This document shows positions 18,507 through 26,891 of a stretch of 45,196 nt of DNA, piece by piece. Position 1 is the first letter of the stretch. Each line of letters starts with the position of its first letter. This DNA is from a virus. The position numbers were made by a program, and so were the translations under genes. The DNA is taken from IMG/VR virus record IMGVR_UViG_3300010372_000001, positions 1-45,196 of that record. One strand, 5' to 3'. A model generated the notes under the pieces. It ran no database searches, was not told where the DNA came from, and was given only the letters and a program-made list of their open reading frames with translations.

Positions 18507-19000
18507 TATGATGCCTCTGGCCAGCTTAGATTGATGGCGATATCTAAAAGGTTGCCCGCATTTTCAATACTTGTGCATGGGTTATTTTCGAACATAGCAA
18601 GGATCGCATCAGGAAATTCTTCATCACTGCTTACTTCTTCACGGATTAACACTGTGCAAGAGTATGAGAATGTGTTGTTGCTCTGCCCTGTCATCTGAAA
18701 ACCGGGCGGCAATAACATCACTTCTTGAGTAGTCAGTCCTTCCTCTATTTGCAGCGGCATAGTGAACCAACCGCCAGCATTGGCGAAGTTGTATTTATAC
18801 TGCCACACCCGAAACGCCCGAGCCTCACTGCGATTGAATGTAAAACTCAGGTCATAAATAGTCGGAGTATCTTCGGTGATTAGCTGCGTAAAAGGAGGTC
18901 CAGCTTGCACGTCACTGGTGATAAAACCCTGCACTCGCTGGCGCTGCTTGCTGCTCGTTATGCAGCCTTTAAGGCCAATAGGCCATGATGGATATGGCAT
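18506..19000 (-). CDS. Minor tail protein, distal tail region
   Basis: A 164-residue protein between the tape measure and DUF1833 genes. The N-terminus is aromatic and basic; SFTFNRSEARAFRVWQYKYNFANAGGWFTMPL has strands alternating with aromatic residues. Position corresponds to lambda M-type or other distal tail proteins, but I do not recognise a named family with certainty. Confidence 0.65.
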   Translation of the reverse strand: MPYPSWPIGLKGCITSSKQRQRVQGFITSDVQAGPPFTQLITEDTPTIYDLSFTFNRSEARAFRVWQYKYNFANAGGWFTMPLQIEEGLTTQEVMLLPPGFQMTGQSNNTFSYSCTVLIREEVSSDEEFPDAILAMFENNPCTSIENAGNLLDIAINLSWPEAS

Positions 19001-21168
19001 TAATCTGTTCTCCCCTTAGCGTTAGTGCCAGTGGTTACTGCGCGGTATGTTTCACCCTTGGCGCGGAAATTTGACACCCAGAGTTTAATAAACTGACGTC
19101 CTGTAGCTTCATCAAATCCTGATTGCTGGCTCGTGACTTCCATTGGCGAACCTTGGTTGATGATTTGCACGTCAACATTAACGCCTTGACCACCGCCATT
19201 CATTGCAGCCATTAAATCGCTGTTACTGACTACTTGGCCACCTTTGCTCCCCATCAGCATTGGGTTTCCGCTTTGCGGGATATAAAGCTCGGTTTTGCCG
19301 CCCTCTGCTACTTCGTAGTTTGAGCCGTAGCCTACGCCGCCACCGTATCTGCGACCGCCTGCAACAGAAAGCGCCTGAGTTAGCCCGTAGGTTGCCGTGA
19401 TGCCAGTGGCAGCAGGAGCAGCGTTAGCGCCATAACTTGCCAATGACACAGCCGCGGCAGCAGGTGCCCAAGCAGCGGCAACTGTAGCGCCAGCGGCAGC
19501 CGAAGTTGCAGCAACAGCAGCCTCGGCACTTTGCCCGATGATTGCGTTTTTCACATACTGCAACCCAAGCTGAACAAGTGAGTTTATCGCATCATTAAGA
19601 ATCGCATTAGCAAGACCTCGCACCGCATCTTGCACGCTCATTGTCTGAGTTAACATGCCGGTAAATACTTGCGACACTGTACCGCTAAGCGAGTTCAGGC
19701 CGTCAATCAGCATCTTGTTTCCTGCCGACTGCATGGCAAAACTTTGTTCTGCTGCCAGCATTCTTTGTGACTCATATTGTTGGTCGATGGCCGCACGAGC
19801 CTGTACAGCGGTTTCATGGTTGGCAGTTTCAAGCGCTTCATATTCAGCAACTAAAGCTAGCTGCCTGTCGCGCTCTGCTGTTAGCTTGGCTAGCGGATCT
19901 TGTCCTGATGCTGCTATCCCGCCAACCTCAGTAGATAGCTTCTCTTGATTGCGCCTTTTTTGTTCTATAGCTTGCGATTCCAGTTGAAGCTCGCGCATCA
20001 TGATCGCTTCGTATTCTTTTAGTGCCGCAACCCTGTCTTTATTCGCTTGCTGCTCTGCCTCGTATGCCTCTATTTTGTCATAAGCGGCATTGATAGCGGC
20101 TTTTTCTTGCTCGTTTGCCCCCTTGAGCGTGGCCGCATATATTGCCGTTTGCCTGTCAGTCTTTCCGATTGTGGCCGCCTGAATTTCAATAGCCTTAACC
20201 ATGCTGGTTATTTCTTCACGAGTCTTTCCAGCCTCAAGCGATGTTCCTGCAAGCGCCTTTCTAAATTCGTCAGCGGTAATCTGGCCCTCTTTGAATTTTG
20301 CAACCAAGTCAGTGGCGGCAAGAACAAGATCGTTACCCATCTTCGTGGTAGTGGCACCAGTAGCCACAAGACCTTTTAGCGCATTTTCTAGGTCGCGCAC
20401 GTTTGCAGGGGTCTGCTGTGCGACAAATGCAGCAACTGCAAAATTGAAATCCTTGATGGCTTGTCCAGCAGCATTGAATCCGTCAGCTCCCGCTTTTTTA
20501 CCTGATATTTCCTCGACGACATCATTAAAATTTCTGAACAGGTTAACCGTGTTGGTTGCGTCCTTAGTTAATTCTTGAAGAGCCTTAGCCCCCTCCTTTG
20601 TCTGCCGCTCAAGCTCTGACAATGTGGCAGCGATCTTAACTTTAGCTAAATCGCTGCTAATGGCATTCAGCTTTTTCATTTCGTCTGAATATTCAGCAAC
20701 GCCTTTCGCGCTAAGCGTTAATACTGCCTTGGCGCTTTCAACTGCTTTCTCAAATTTCTCGATGCTTGATGTTGTGTTGCCAAGTGCAAGATGCAGACCG
20801 CCAATGATTGCCGTTGCAGCACCGATGCCAGCGCCAACAGCGCCAAGACCGCCTAGCAATTGCGGTAATTGCTGAGACAGTGCAAGAATGGCATTCTGAC
20901 CGCCTGAAATCTGGTTAGTAAAGTCTGTTATCTGATAGCTGGCGTTTTGCGACACTTGAGCCAGCTTTGACATTTTAGGGGCTGCTTTCTGTGCAGCAGT
21001 TCCAGTCTGATTTAGTGATCCAGACGCTTTTCTTGATGCAGGAGTAAGCGACTCAAGCTCTGCCGCTGTTTTATCAACGGCCATTCCGACTTTGTTTAGA
21101 CCATCTACCGCGGCCTTGTCATCAACCGACACGCCATAGCTTATTGACCCAAGATTAACGTCTGTCAT
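19000..21168 (-). CDS. Tail length tape measure protein
   Basis: A 722-residue protein with the tape-measure pattern: long Ala/Lys/Glu-rich helices (about 130-500), a hydrophobic Gly/Ala segment (LPQLLGGLGAVGAGIGAATAIIGGL, about 97-121) and a second near the C-terminus (ATSAAAGATVAAAWAPAAAAV), which may enter the host membrane during DNA delivery. By the usual length relation (about 1.5 angstrom per residue) a tail near 100 nm is expected; that is inference. It overlaps the upstream chaperone-like gene (ATGA). Confidence 0.92.
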   Translation of the reverse strand: MTDVNLGSISYGVSVDDKAAVDGLNKVGMAVDKTAAELESLTPASRKASGSLNQTGTAAQKAAPKMSKLAQVSQNASYQITDFTNQISGGQNAILALSQQLPQLLGGLGAVGAGIGAATAIIGGLHLALGNTTSSIEKFEKAVESAKAVLTLSAKGVAEYSDEMKKLNAISSDLAKVKIAATLSELERQTKEGAKALQELTKDATNTVNLFRNFNDVVEEISGKKAGADGFNAAGQAIKDFNFAVAAFVAQQTPANVRDLENALKGLVATGATTTKMGNDLVLAATDLVAKFKEGQITADEFRKALAGTSLEAGKTREEITSMVKAIEIQAATIGKTDRQTAIYAATLKGANEQEKAAINAAYDKIEAYEAEQQANKDRVAALKEYEAIMMRELQLESQAIEQKRRNQEKLSTEVGGIAASGQDPLAKLTAERDRQLALVAEYEALETANHETAVQARAAIDQQYESQRMLAAEQSFAMQSAGNKMLIDGLNSLSGTVSQVFTGMLTQTMSVQDAVRGLANAILNDAINSLVQLGLQYVKNAIIGQSAEAAVAATSAAAGATVAAAWAPAAAAVSLASYGANAAPAATGITATYGLTQALSVAGGRRYGGGVGYGSNYEVAEGGKTELYIPQSGNPMLMGSKGGQVVSNSDLMAAMNGGGQGVNVDVQIINQGSPMEVTSQQSGFDEATGRQFIKLWVSNFRAKGETYRAVTTGTNAKGRTD

Positions 21169-21794
21169 TTATTGCTCCGCTTAGCTTCGATTTCATCAAG
21201 GAATGCCATAGCTTTATAGTATTCATCATCAGATGGCGCGTTATTTGATGCTTCTTTTTTATCTGGGAATTTTACTTTTAAAAGCTTATCAAGCTCTGTT
21301 TTTGTAAGGCTTTCAGCCTGCTCTTGCGTCATTCCAAGATGAGTCATTGCTATATGAACAAAGTCATAAACGTCAACTTTATCGCACTTATCCCCGCTTT
21401 TACCGCTACCATCGCTGATGCCAATTAGTCCATGCTTTAGCAGCACCTTTGAAAATGCGATCATGTGTTCAAGCGGCATAACTCCGGCTTGAAAATAATT
21501 AGCCCCGCGCTCCCACTTAATGCGGCCAATCAACTTAGTAATGTCATCTTCACAGCATGATTGCATAACCAATGCGCAGCACTGATAAAGCATTCGCTTA
21601 TAAACTGCTGCCATTTCCTTGAATCCAGCAGATGCGCTTAATTGAGATCTGTATTCAAGTTGGCCGTTAATGTCGGCAAACATTTGCACAATTTGCTCAG
21701 GCTCGCATATAGAGCGTATGTTTTTAAATGTCGGGTAGAACTCGAATCGACCAAATTCAGAATCAATGTATGCGTGGCCTATGTCATGCCTCAT
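21165..21794 (-). CDS. DUF6246-like tail assembly protein
   Basis: A 209-residue helical protein directly before the tape measure. The N-terminus (HAYIDSEFGRFEFYPTFKNIRSICEPEQIVQMF) matches what I know of DUF6246 family proteins. Position fits a tail assembly chaperone that coats the tape measure, like lambda G. No programmed frameshift fusing it to a second ORF is needed: the reading frame simply ends in an ATGA overlap. The C-terminal 30 residues are charged and flexible. Confidence 0.72.
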   Translation of the reverse strand: MRHDIGHAYIDSEFGRFEFYPTFKNIRSICEPEQIVQMFADINGQLEYRSQLSASAGFKEMAAVYKRMLYQCCALVMQSCCEDDITKLIGRIKWERGANYFQAGVMPLEHMIAFSKVLLKHGLIGISDGSGKSGDKCDKVDVYDFVHIAMTHLGMTQEQAESLTKTELDKLLKVKFPDKKEASNNAPSDDEYYKAMAFLDEIEAKRSNK

Positions 21795-21802
21795 AAAAAC
21801 CC

Positions 21803-21838
21803 CAAAAAAAATGGCAGCCTAATGACTGCCATTATATA
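21803..21838 (-). terminator. Terminator after the tail tube gene, leftward
   Basis: On the minus strand AATGGCAG pairs with CTGCCATT and is followed by eight T. It lies 12 bases past the tail tube stop and before the DUF6246-like gene, so it should enrich tail tube mRNA over the downstream tail genes. Confidence 0.85.
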
Positions 21839-21849
21839 ACAATTTGCGA

Positions 21850-22332
21850 CTATGGCGCAGGAGTTACTGACACCATTGTTGCATTGTACTCTGATTCAGT
21901 AATGTCAAACTGAACATCGAATGTCACAAAATCAGTTGTGTCTCCAGTGCGAGCATAAGACGACATCACGCAGAACGGACGGAATGTCAAATCAGGGAAG
22001 GTTAGGCGAACATACAGGCGAAGGCCGTCACCAGCAGCGTTTTCGAAGTATGCTTGCGCAAGCGCTAGGTGATTAGCATCATCCTTTTTGCACTTGCCAG
22101 ATCCTGAGACAGTGAAGTTTGCGCCAGTCACCAGCGCTGACGCATAGCCGCCAGCGTCAGTGTCTGTGCGCGTTTGAGTAGTTTCCATGGCTGCTTCAAA
22201 TGACTTAACAGTCAAAGCGCCAAGGCGTAAAAATGTCAGTGTTGATGGATCAACGTTACCGCAGGCAATCGCGAACTCTAGCGGTACGGATTTGCCAGCG
22301 TAATCGCCGGAGCCACAATTTTGAATTGCCAT
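21850..22332 (-). CDS. Major tail (tube) protein
   Basis: A 160-residue protein. Start ATG at 22332 overlaps the upstream stop (TAATG) and has AGAGGA upstream; the TTG two codons earlier is less likely. Sequence (LRLGALTVKSFEAAMETTQTRTDTDAGGYASALVTGANFTVSGSGK...FDVQFDITESEYNATMVSVTPAP) has the strand pattern of siphovirus tube proteins. Gene order terminator-like protein, tube, terminator hairpin, chaperone, tape measure supports the call. Confidence 0.85.
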   Translation of the reverse strand: MAIQNCGSGDYAGKSVPLEFAIACGNVDPSTLTFLRLGALTVKSFEAAMETTQTRTDTDAGGYASALVTGANFTVSGSGKCKKDDANHLALAQAYFENAAGDGLRLYVRLTFPDLTFRPFCVMSSYARTGDTTDFVTFDVQFDITESEYNATMVSVTPAP

Positions 22333-22751
22333 TAGCAAAATCCTCTATCAGTTAAAATTTCAAGTTCAATATTCACAATCGGCCTGCCAGATGCGGTAAA
22401 CATAACAGGCAAGGCAAACGACTGTGGATTCACAGTTATTATATCACTGTATTCCTGTTGCAGGAAAAATAGGTCTTGGATTTGCTTAGCCCTGCCTTTG
22501 CAAATCTCAGCATCTGCCAAATCTTCGAGGCCGACAAAGTAAATCGACACAGCAACCTTCTGGCCGATGATGTCACCGCCAATGCTGCCTGACTCGCGAA
22601 TGATAATGCCGCGCTCATCAAGCAAGTCATCCTCGCGGAATGTGATTAGCTGTACCTGTGGCGATGGCTGCGTATCTCCATTTGCGTCAATCCAGCCAGA
22701 CAGCATGCCGCCATCTTCAAGAATTTTTCTTACTTGTCGTTCAATTATCAT
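22332..22751 (-). CDS. Putative tail completion/terminator protein
   Basis: A 139-residue protein just upstream of the tail tube gene, the usual place of the tail terminator (lambda U-like) protein that stops tube growth. VAVSIYFVGLEDLADAEICKGRAKQIQDLFF and the RPIVNIELEILTD strand suit a small alpha/beta ring protein. Family not identified beyond position. Confidence 0.65.
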   Translation of the reverse strand: MIIERQVRKILEDGGMLSGWIDANGDTQPSPQVQLITFREDDLLDERGIIIRESGSIGGDIIGQKVAVSIYFVGLEDLADAEICKGRAKQIQDLFFLQQEYSDIITVNPQSFALPVMFTASGRPIVNIELEILTDRGFC

Positions 22752-23125
22752 AATCTGTATGACGCCTTAATTACTGCCATGATATCTGACCCAGCCTCTG
22801 GCGATTCAAAACCATCACGCATAAAGTGTGGCCCCGCTGCTGGCTTCTTGCTTGGCTTCCAATTCTCGTTTTCCTCAAGCCAAAGTGCATAGTTAAACCC
22901 AGTTACATCAGCAAAGCCGTCACGAAAATAAAGCACTGCTGATGACTGCGACACCCTGAAATCAATCGAGTTAATCAGCGTTGCTGTATCAACTGGCGTT
23001 TTTAGTATGACATGACCTTTGGCCGTCATCATGATCGCAGTTAGCGCCTTCTCGGTATTCTTATCAATCTGCACTTTAAGATTGCCGATGTTGCGCCTGA
23101 TTTGAGCAACCCCTTTTACGGTCAT
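22748..23125 (-). CDS. HK97 gp10-like head-tail/tail component
   Basis: A 125-residue protein: an N-terminal helix (RRNIGNLKVQIDKNTEKALTAIMMTAKGHVI), then KTPVDTATLINSIDF, the hallmark P-V-D-T-G-x-L-x-x-S-type motif of HK97 gp10 family proteins, then FNYALWLEENENWKPSKKP and GPHFMRDGF. These proteins sit between neck and tail. Overlaps its neighbours by 4 bases on each side. Confidence 0.85.
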   Translation of the reverse strand: MTVKGVAQIRRNIGNLKVQIDKNTEKALTAIMMTAKGHVILKTPVDTATLINSIDFRVSQSSAVLYFRDGFADVTGFNYALWLEENENWKPSKKPAAGPHFMRDGFESPEAGSDIMAVIKASYRL

Positions 23126-23487
23126 GTCATCACCGTGTAGTCAGGCTTTTCTGCTGCGCCAAACATTTCGGCACCGTCAATCTTCATCACTCGCACATCC
23201 TCAGCGCCTGATTTTGGATTTCCAGTAAGCTCGCCTAATTGGATTTTATCGCCTACTTTTAGCGGTGGCAAAAACGCGCCGCCAGCGGTTAGCATCTCAG
23301 TCCAGTATGTAGACTTTGGCACAAACTTAACGCCAGTGCTGTCAACGTACTCTTTTGATGAGCCGATTTGATACGAAACTAGCACATACTCAGGCACAGA
23401 CCAAACATAGCCGCCAGCCTCGTTTCTAGCGCCTCTACGCCAGATCGTTGCTACTACCTTGTTGGCCCATCTTGCGATTGATGACAT
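23122..23487 (-). CDS. Putative head completion/stopper protein
   Basis: A 121-residue protein. Start at 23487 overlaps the upstream stop (TAATG). Contains a tryptophan-rich N-terminus and central strands (LKVGDKIQLGELTGNPKSGAEDVRVMKIDGAEMF) consistent with a small beta-barrel neck protein. Position between the adaptor-like gene and gp10-like gene supports a head-tail joining role; no family recognised. Confidence 0.6.
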   Translation of the reverse strand: MSSIARWANKVVATIWRRGARNEAGGYVWSVPEYVLVSYQIGSSKEYVDSTGVKFVPKSTYWTEMLTAGGAFLPPLKVGDKIQLGELTGNPKSGAEDVRVMKIDGAEMFGAAEKPDYTVMT

Positions 23488-23879
23488 TAGCAAACACCTG
23501 TTTTACATCTGCGACCAGACGCGCCAATTGCAAACTTAGAACCAGGAAACATATCCGACAAACAGCCAGCACTATCAAGCGCCTCGATTGCTTTTTTCAG
23601 CGTTAGCTCTGAGTTTGGATCGTAAAAACTATATCCTTGAGACGCTCCAGACGGTGCGCGCTGCGATGTAATTTGCCGCTGGCCACCATTGGCCGCGCTG
23701 CACATCATCGCAATGTAGTAGAATTTGAGCAGCTTAATAGTTCCGCTTGGATAGTTGGCATCAAGGCAAGCGTCTTTGCCATCAACCGATTCGATATGCA
23801 AATTAACCATGACCTCTGGGCAGTCTGCGTAACCAGGCATTGCCGCGTAAAATTCTTGAGCAGTAATTGTAGTCGGCAT
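23487..23879 (-). CDS. Putative head-tail adaptor protein
   Basis: A 130-residue protein starting with TITAQEFYAAMPGYADCPEVMVNLHIESVDG, helices and a loop similar in plan to gp6/adaptor-like proteins (helical bundle binding the portal). LKFYYIAMMCSAANGGQRQITSQRAPSGASQGYSF is a conserved-looking central part. It is the first of the leftward neck and tail gene series. Assignment by position. Confidence 0.6.
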   Translation of the reverse strand: MPTTITAQEFYAAMPGYADCPEVMVNLHIESVDGKDACLDANYPSGTIKLLKFYYIAMMCSAANGGQRQITSQRAPSGASQGYSFYDPNSELTLKKAIEALDSAGCLSDMFPGSKFAIGASGRRCKTGVC

Positions 23880-24209
23880 CTAAAGCGCTCCGAATGCTTT
23901 TAATGCTGCCGCTATCGAGCCAGCAGCGATAAAAATCATACCGATGAAGTGAGTTTTTTCAGTTCTTAGTCGTTCACCATCTTTGGTTTCAATCGTGTTA
24001 ATTCTGATAGCCAGTAAATCCACTCTATCAAGAGCCTTTTTCCCAATTTCGGTGCTTGAGTCCAGCTTGTGGCACATGACCATGATGGCCGCTGTATTCT
24101 CGCGCATTTCAGCCGTCTGCTTTTCTTGACTTTCAATAAGCTTTTCTACGCTTCCGCGCAGATGGTCTTGCTCCTGCTCAACTCGATCAATGCGGCTTTC
24201 CATGCTCAT
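23880..24209 (-). CDS. Coiled-coil membrane-anchored protein
   Basis: A 109-residue protein. Start at 24209 is chosen for the ATGA overlap with the upstream stop. Residues about 1-75 form a heptad-patterned coiled coil, and the C-terminus has one membrane segment (HFIGMIFIAAGSIAAAL). The plan resembles XhlA-like/hemolysin accessory proteins, small membrane proteins that sometimes assist lysis, but the lysis cassette is elsewhere (34167-35488), so the role is open. Confidence 0.65.
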   Translation of the reverse strand: MSMESRIDRVEQEQDHLRGSVEKLIESQEKQTAEMRENTAAIMVMCHKLDSSTEIGKKALDRVDLLAIRINTIETKDGERLRTEKTHFIGMIFIAAGSIAAALKAFGAL

Positions 24210-24685
24210 TGCCTGTTTTCCTTGCGCCATAAAATGAACGCCCCGTTAATTTTTCGACTAATGACGTTATCTGACGCCAACCATGCTACTGCGATATCTA
24301 ATTGTATCGCATATTGCTGGTGTAACAAATAAATATCAGAATACCAGTCCATCGACAAGGCCGAGAAGAACGCTCCTAGCGCGTTATAAATTGACGATAG
24401 CGTTATGACGCAAGCGTAAAACTTAACAAGGATTGTGCGCTTGCAGAGTGACAGGAGCGCGATTATTACTAGGGTGTTTAGTGCTGTTATTAGTAAGTAC
24501 CACAAAGCCGCACTGTGATGGCTGATTGTTATTGGGGAAAAAACAGATTTAAGCGACCCAAAGAAAGACTCTATAAGCGCGATGTTTATCACGTAATAAA
24601 CAGCAATAACTAACGGCACTCGCCTATCATTTTTAGAAAAAGCAAAGGCCGCTAAAACAGCGGCCAATCCAATGTAGTTTTCCAT
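24206..24685 (-). CDS. Multi-pass membrane protein, unknown function
   Basis: A 159-residue protein with about four hydrophobic segments: IGLAAVLAAFAF (short), VPLVIAVYYVINIALI, ALWYLLITALNTLVIIALLSL and KFYACVITLSSIYNALGAFF; the C-terminus is basic. Ribosome binding site AAGGGGCG follows the hairpin at 24697-24715. Its stop overlaps the next gene. I do not recognise it; a membrane role such as host exclusion or envelope change is only a guess. Confidence 0.7.
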   Translation of the reverse strand: MENYIGLAAVLAAFAFSKNDRRVPLVIAVYYVINIALIESFFGSLKSVFSPITISHHSAALWYLLITALNTLVIIALLSLCKRTILVKFYACVITLSSIYNALGAFFSALSMDWYSDIYLLHQQYAIQLDIAVAWLASDNVISRKINGAFILWRKENRQ

Positions 24686-24696
24686 AATCGCCCCTT

Positions 24697-24715
24697 TAGG
24701 CGACTAGGTCGCCTA
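24697..24715. promoter_or_regulatory. Perfect 8-bp hairpin between two small genes
   Basis: TAGGCGAC and GTCGCCTA are exact inverted repeats around three bases. It holds the stop codon of the 24-residue ORF and ends directly before the AAGGGGCG ribosome binding site of the gene starting at 24685. No T-run follows, so it is more likely an RNA-stability or translation-control element than a terminator. Confidence 0.5.
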
Positions 24716-24787
24716 CTCTTCTTCTGACTGATCCTGTTGCTGCTGTTGGCGCTTTGGATCTGTTTCTACTGGTGGATTAGCTGGCAT
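24713..24787 (-). CDS. 24-residue Gln/Glu-rich peptide
   Basis: A short reading frame (MPANPPVETDPKRQQQQQDQ, then SEEE) with a well-placed GGAG before ATG at 24787. It is the only frame filling the gap between two leftward membrane-protein genes. Small polar peptides like this are common in phage structural regions, but nothing beyond the ribosome binding site and spacing supports it. Confidence 0.5.
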   Translation of the reverse strand: MPANPPVETDPKRQQQQQDQSEEE

Positions 24788-24831
24788 CTTTACTGCTCCA
24801 AAATGAAATGCATTATTGCAATTTCATTTTA

Positions 24832-25089
24832 TCAGATGTCCTCCAAGTCTCTCAGCCTTTGTTCGTGATTCTTTTGTTTGCGCTCAATCTCATTAGTGAC
24901 AATAAGCAATTCTTCGACCTTAAGCTTCATATCTTCCCTGTCTGAATCAATGGTGATGCGTATGCCTATGGCTAGCATGGAAAAGCACACTACTACCGCC
25001 ATAATAATCACAAAGTCAACTCGGTAATGAATCATCACGCAAATCATTACCGACAAAAACGCAATAAACATCCATTCGTAAGCGTTCAT
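24832..25089 (-). CDS. Small two-segment membrane protein
   Basis: An 85-residue protein: two N-terminal membrane segments (WMFIAFLSVMICVMI and FVIIMAVVVCFSMLAIGI) and a C-terminal charged helix (DSDREDMKLKVEELLIVTNEIERKQK). Ribosome binding site AAGGATCGAGT. The layout could suit a holin or antiholin, but a separate holin-like gene lies in the lysis cassette. Unrecognised. Confidence 0.65.
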   Translation of the reverse strand: MNAYEWMFIAFLSVMICVMIHYRVDFVIIMAVVVCFSMLAIGIRITIDSDREDMKLKVEELLIVTNEIERKQKNHEQRLRDLEDI

Positions 25090-25103
25090 ACTCGATCCTT
25101 GAG

Positions 25104-25586
25104 TTAGATTTTGCCCTGTAATTCTTTAGCCACTTCAACCAAGTGAGCGATTTTAACATCACAAAAAGCTTCGATTTCATGCACTGGAGCGCCAGTCTTG
25201 AGCACAATTTTAAGCGCTGCAATATCTTGGTCGGATGCGTTGGTTGAGCACTTGACCATTTTCAGCAGGCTTTGATCAACATCGGCACGCTTTAGCTCAG
25301 CCTTGTGCGCTGCTCCAGTCTTGATCATCATCTTAACAACAGGAATTGACCGCCACTTTAGCTGATGAATTGCTGTGCAGTCTTTTTGTCGCTCTTTGTT
25401 GGCTGCGTGATTGGCTTCCATTACATCAGCGTTATACGCCAACACAAGAGTAAATGCTCTTGCGGTACGCTCTCCCAATTGCTTACCACGTCCGCGATAG
25501 TTAATCAGCGTATCAACAAATCGCTTTGCTGCTTCCAGTCCTATTGGTGTAATGCTGTGAGTTTTAAGCTTCTTCTTATCTACCAT
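25104..25586 (-). CDS. Basic helical protein of unknown function
   Basis: A 160-residue Lys/Ala-rich protein starting at ATG behind AAGGATAAGAA. HSITPIGLEAAKRFVDTLINYRGRGKQLGERTARAFTLVLAYNADVMEANHAANKERQKDC is likely helical and basic, which could bind nucleic acid. It heads the leftward series of membrane proteins and is divergent from the rightward cassette at 25683. Confidence 0.65.
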   Translation of the reverse strand: MVDKKKLKTHSITPIGLEAAKRFVDTLINYRGRGKQLGERTARAFTLVLAYNADVMEANHAANKERQKDCTAIHQLKWRSIPVVKMMIKTGAAHKAELKRADVDQSLLKMVKCSTNASDQDIAALKIVLKTGAPVHEIEAFCDVKIAHLVEVAKELQGKI

Positions 25587-25620
25587 TTCTTATCCTTTTT
25601 ATTTAATTTTAAATCTATGC

Positions 25621-25682
25621 TTTACAGTGTCTAACAACTCTATTATTATGTCAATGGACAATTAAATTATGGAGATAAAAAC
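25621..25682 (+). promoter_or_regulatory. Promoter and conserved leader of the 25.7-27.2 kb cassette
   Basis: TTTACA (25621-25626), 17-base spacer, TATTAT (25644-25649), then TTAAATTATGGAGATAAAAAC leading to ATG at 25683. The same -10-to-leader arrangement is found upstream of other small genes in this genome. It gives the cassette its own transcription, independent of the late leftward genes. Confidence 0.75.
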
Positions 25683-25916
25683 ATGAGCAAAGCGAGCTCG
25701 CTAGACACTACCAACCTATCAATCCACTGCAATGGCATTGAAGAAGTTGAATCTAGTCTCATCGGTGGCAGTAAACAGTTAGTAACTCTGGTTGATTGCA
25801 AGATTGACTCGGTTATCAATCAGATTGGAAGTAAGGCTTTCTTCGATGCATTCGGCTTAGAGGAATTGGCGCAATACATGAAAAATCATGGGTACAAAGT
25901 GGAGATTGAAGAATGA
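25683..25916 (+). CDS. Small acidic protein, first gene of accessory cassette
   Basis: A 77-residue protein with no recognised family. It has a Ser-rich N-terminus, a strand pair (SKQLVTLVDCKIDSVI) and a C-terminal helix (AFFDAFGLEELAQYMKNHGYKVEIEE). Strong GGAGATAA ribosome binding site. Its stop overlaps the next start (ATGA). Runs opposite to all flanking structural genes. Confidence 0.75.
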   Translation: MSKASSLDTTNLSIHCNGIEEVESSLIGGSKQLVTLVDCKIDSVINQIGSKAFFDAFGLEELAQYMKNHGYKVEIEE

Positions 25917-26662
25917 AAACTGTAGGTGAATTTGAGAATGCAGGCGTGGTGTTTGTTAACGATGATAAAGGTGAAGGTTTTTTGGTAAAAAAAGCAAGCG
26001 TCTTTAATTTGCATAAAACTTGGTCTAATTGCAAAGTAACCTCATTCGCATGGCGCGACCTAACAACAAAGCCTGATAATGCCAAGTTCAAAATCGAGCT
26101 TGATACTGCTAATCACCGCTGGCGCCCATCGCTGAATCAAGGCGAAGAATGGCCTGATGAGCAGCGCATCGGTTTTGACAACACAGCGCAGCAGTTTGAA
26201 GCGTTGGCGAGTGGTAAAAAGCCGTCAATTAAAATGCTTTCAGTGCTAGAAGAAGTCAAAGAAATTGAATCTGGCTTTATTACTCGCTGTCAATTGATTG
26301 CTCCGAGCAGTAAGCAAGTATTCACCCAAGCAATGGCCGATGCTGGTGAGTTGCCGCCAGTTGGTAGTGAGTTCAGAACTGATGGCGACGAAGATTGCGA
26401 CGATGGATATTGCTACCTGAGATGCGTAGCTCACCACATTGACGGCGGAGTTATTGGGCAGGATGATTCTGCACGTATGTTTTTGGTGATGACTGGAGCG
26501 TTAGCGCTAGAAAACCTCACGCAAAAGCAAAAGTTTGTTGACGATATGTACTTTGACTTGACTGGAGACATTGCCAGTCATGATGAGATGATGGATAACG
26601 ATGCTTACGCAAATTGTGAAGTGCTTTACGATGCCGGATACCGCAAATATGCAGACGCTTAA
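25913..26662 (+). CDS. Accessory cassette protein of unknown function, 249 residues
   Basis: The largest gene of the rightward cassette. Residues 1-60 are strand-rich (AGVVFVNDDKGEGFLVKKASVFNLHKTW); the middle has RPSLNQGEEWPDEQRIGFDNT and an acidic Cys-containing stretch (DGDEDCDDGYCYLRCVAHHIDGG). The C-terminal part is helical. The CYxxRCxxH arrangement could bind a metal. I do not recognise the family. Being a non-structural gene between tail and head genes with its own promoter, it is a candidate host-takeover or exclusion factor. Confidence 0.75.
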   Translation: MKTVGEFENAGVVFVNDDKGEGFLVKKASVFNLHKTWSNCKVTSFAWRDLTTKPDNAKFKIELDTANHRWRPSLNQGEEWPDEQRIGFDNTAQQFEALASGKKPSIKMLSVLEEVKEIESGFITRCQLIAPSSKQVFTQAMADAGELPPVGSEFRTDGDEDCDDGYCYLRCVAHHIDGGVIGQDDSARMFLVMTGALALENLTQKQKFVDDMYFDLTGDIASHDEMMDNDAYANCEVLYDAGYRKYADA

Positions 26663-26891
26663 AAACATAATTCTAACCTGCGTATTCATAGTCGTTGTTT
26701 ACGCAGTGATTGGCGGCTACATTGTCGCGATGTTTAACGGTAAGATGCCGATGATGAAAAATAACGAACCTGCGCGAATGTGCGCAGTGTTTCAAGATGG
26801 TACAAGTTTCGGGCGTGATAGCATCATATCGATTGATGCGTATCACGAAAAGACAAAGCAGAGTTTTGATTATCAGGAGTGTGGTAAATGA
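26649..26891 (+). CDS. Single-pass membrane protein with soluble C-terminus
   Basis: An 80-residue protein. The start at 26649 is placed just before the membrane segment (KNIILTCVFIVVVYAVIGGYIVAMF); earlier in-frame starts at 26601 and 26631 would lengthen the overlap with the previous gene. The remaining part has two cysteines (ARMCAVF and QECGK) and may face the periplasm. Third gene of the cassette, ATGA overlap with the next. Confidence 0.6.
   Translation: MQTLKNIILTCVFIVVVYAVIGGYIVAMFNGKMPMMKNNEPARMCAVFQDGTSFGRDSIISIDAYHEKTKQSFDYQECGK

Noticed and set aside
21165-21794. Programmed -1 frameshift joining a G/T-type tail chaperone pair
   Set aside because: No slippery heptamer with a following open frame was seen; the gene ends in an ATGA overlap with the tape measure.
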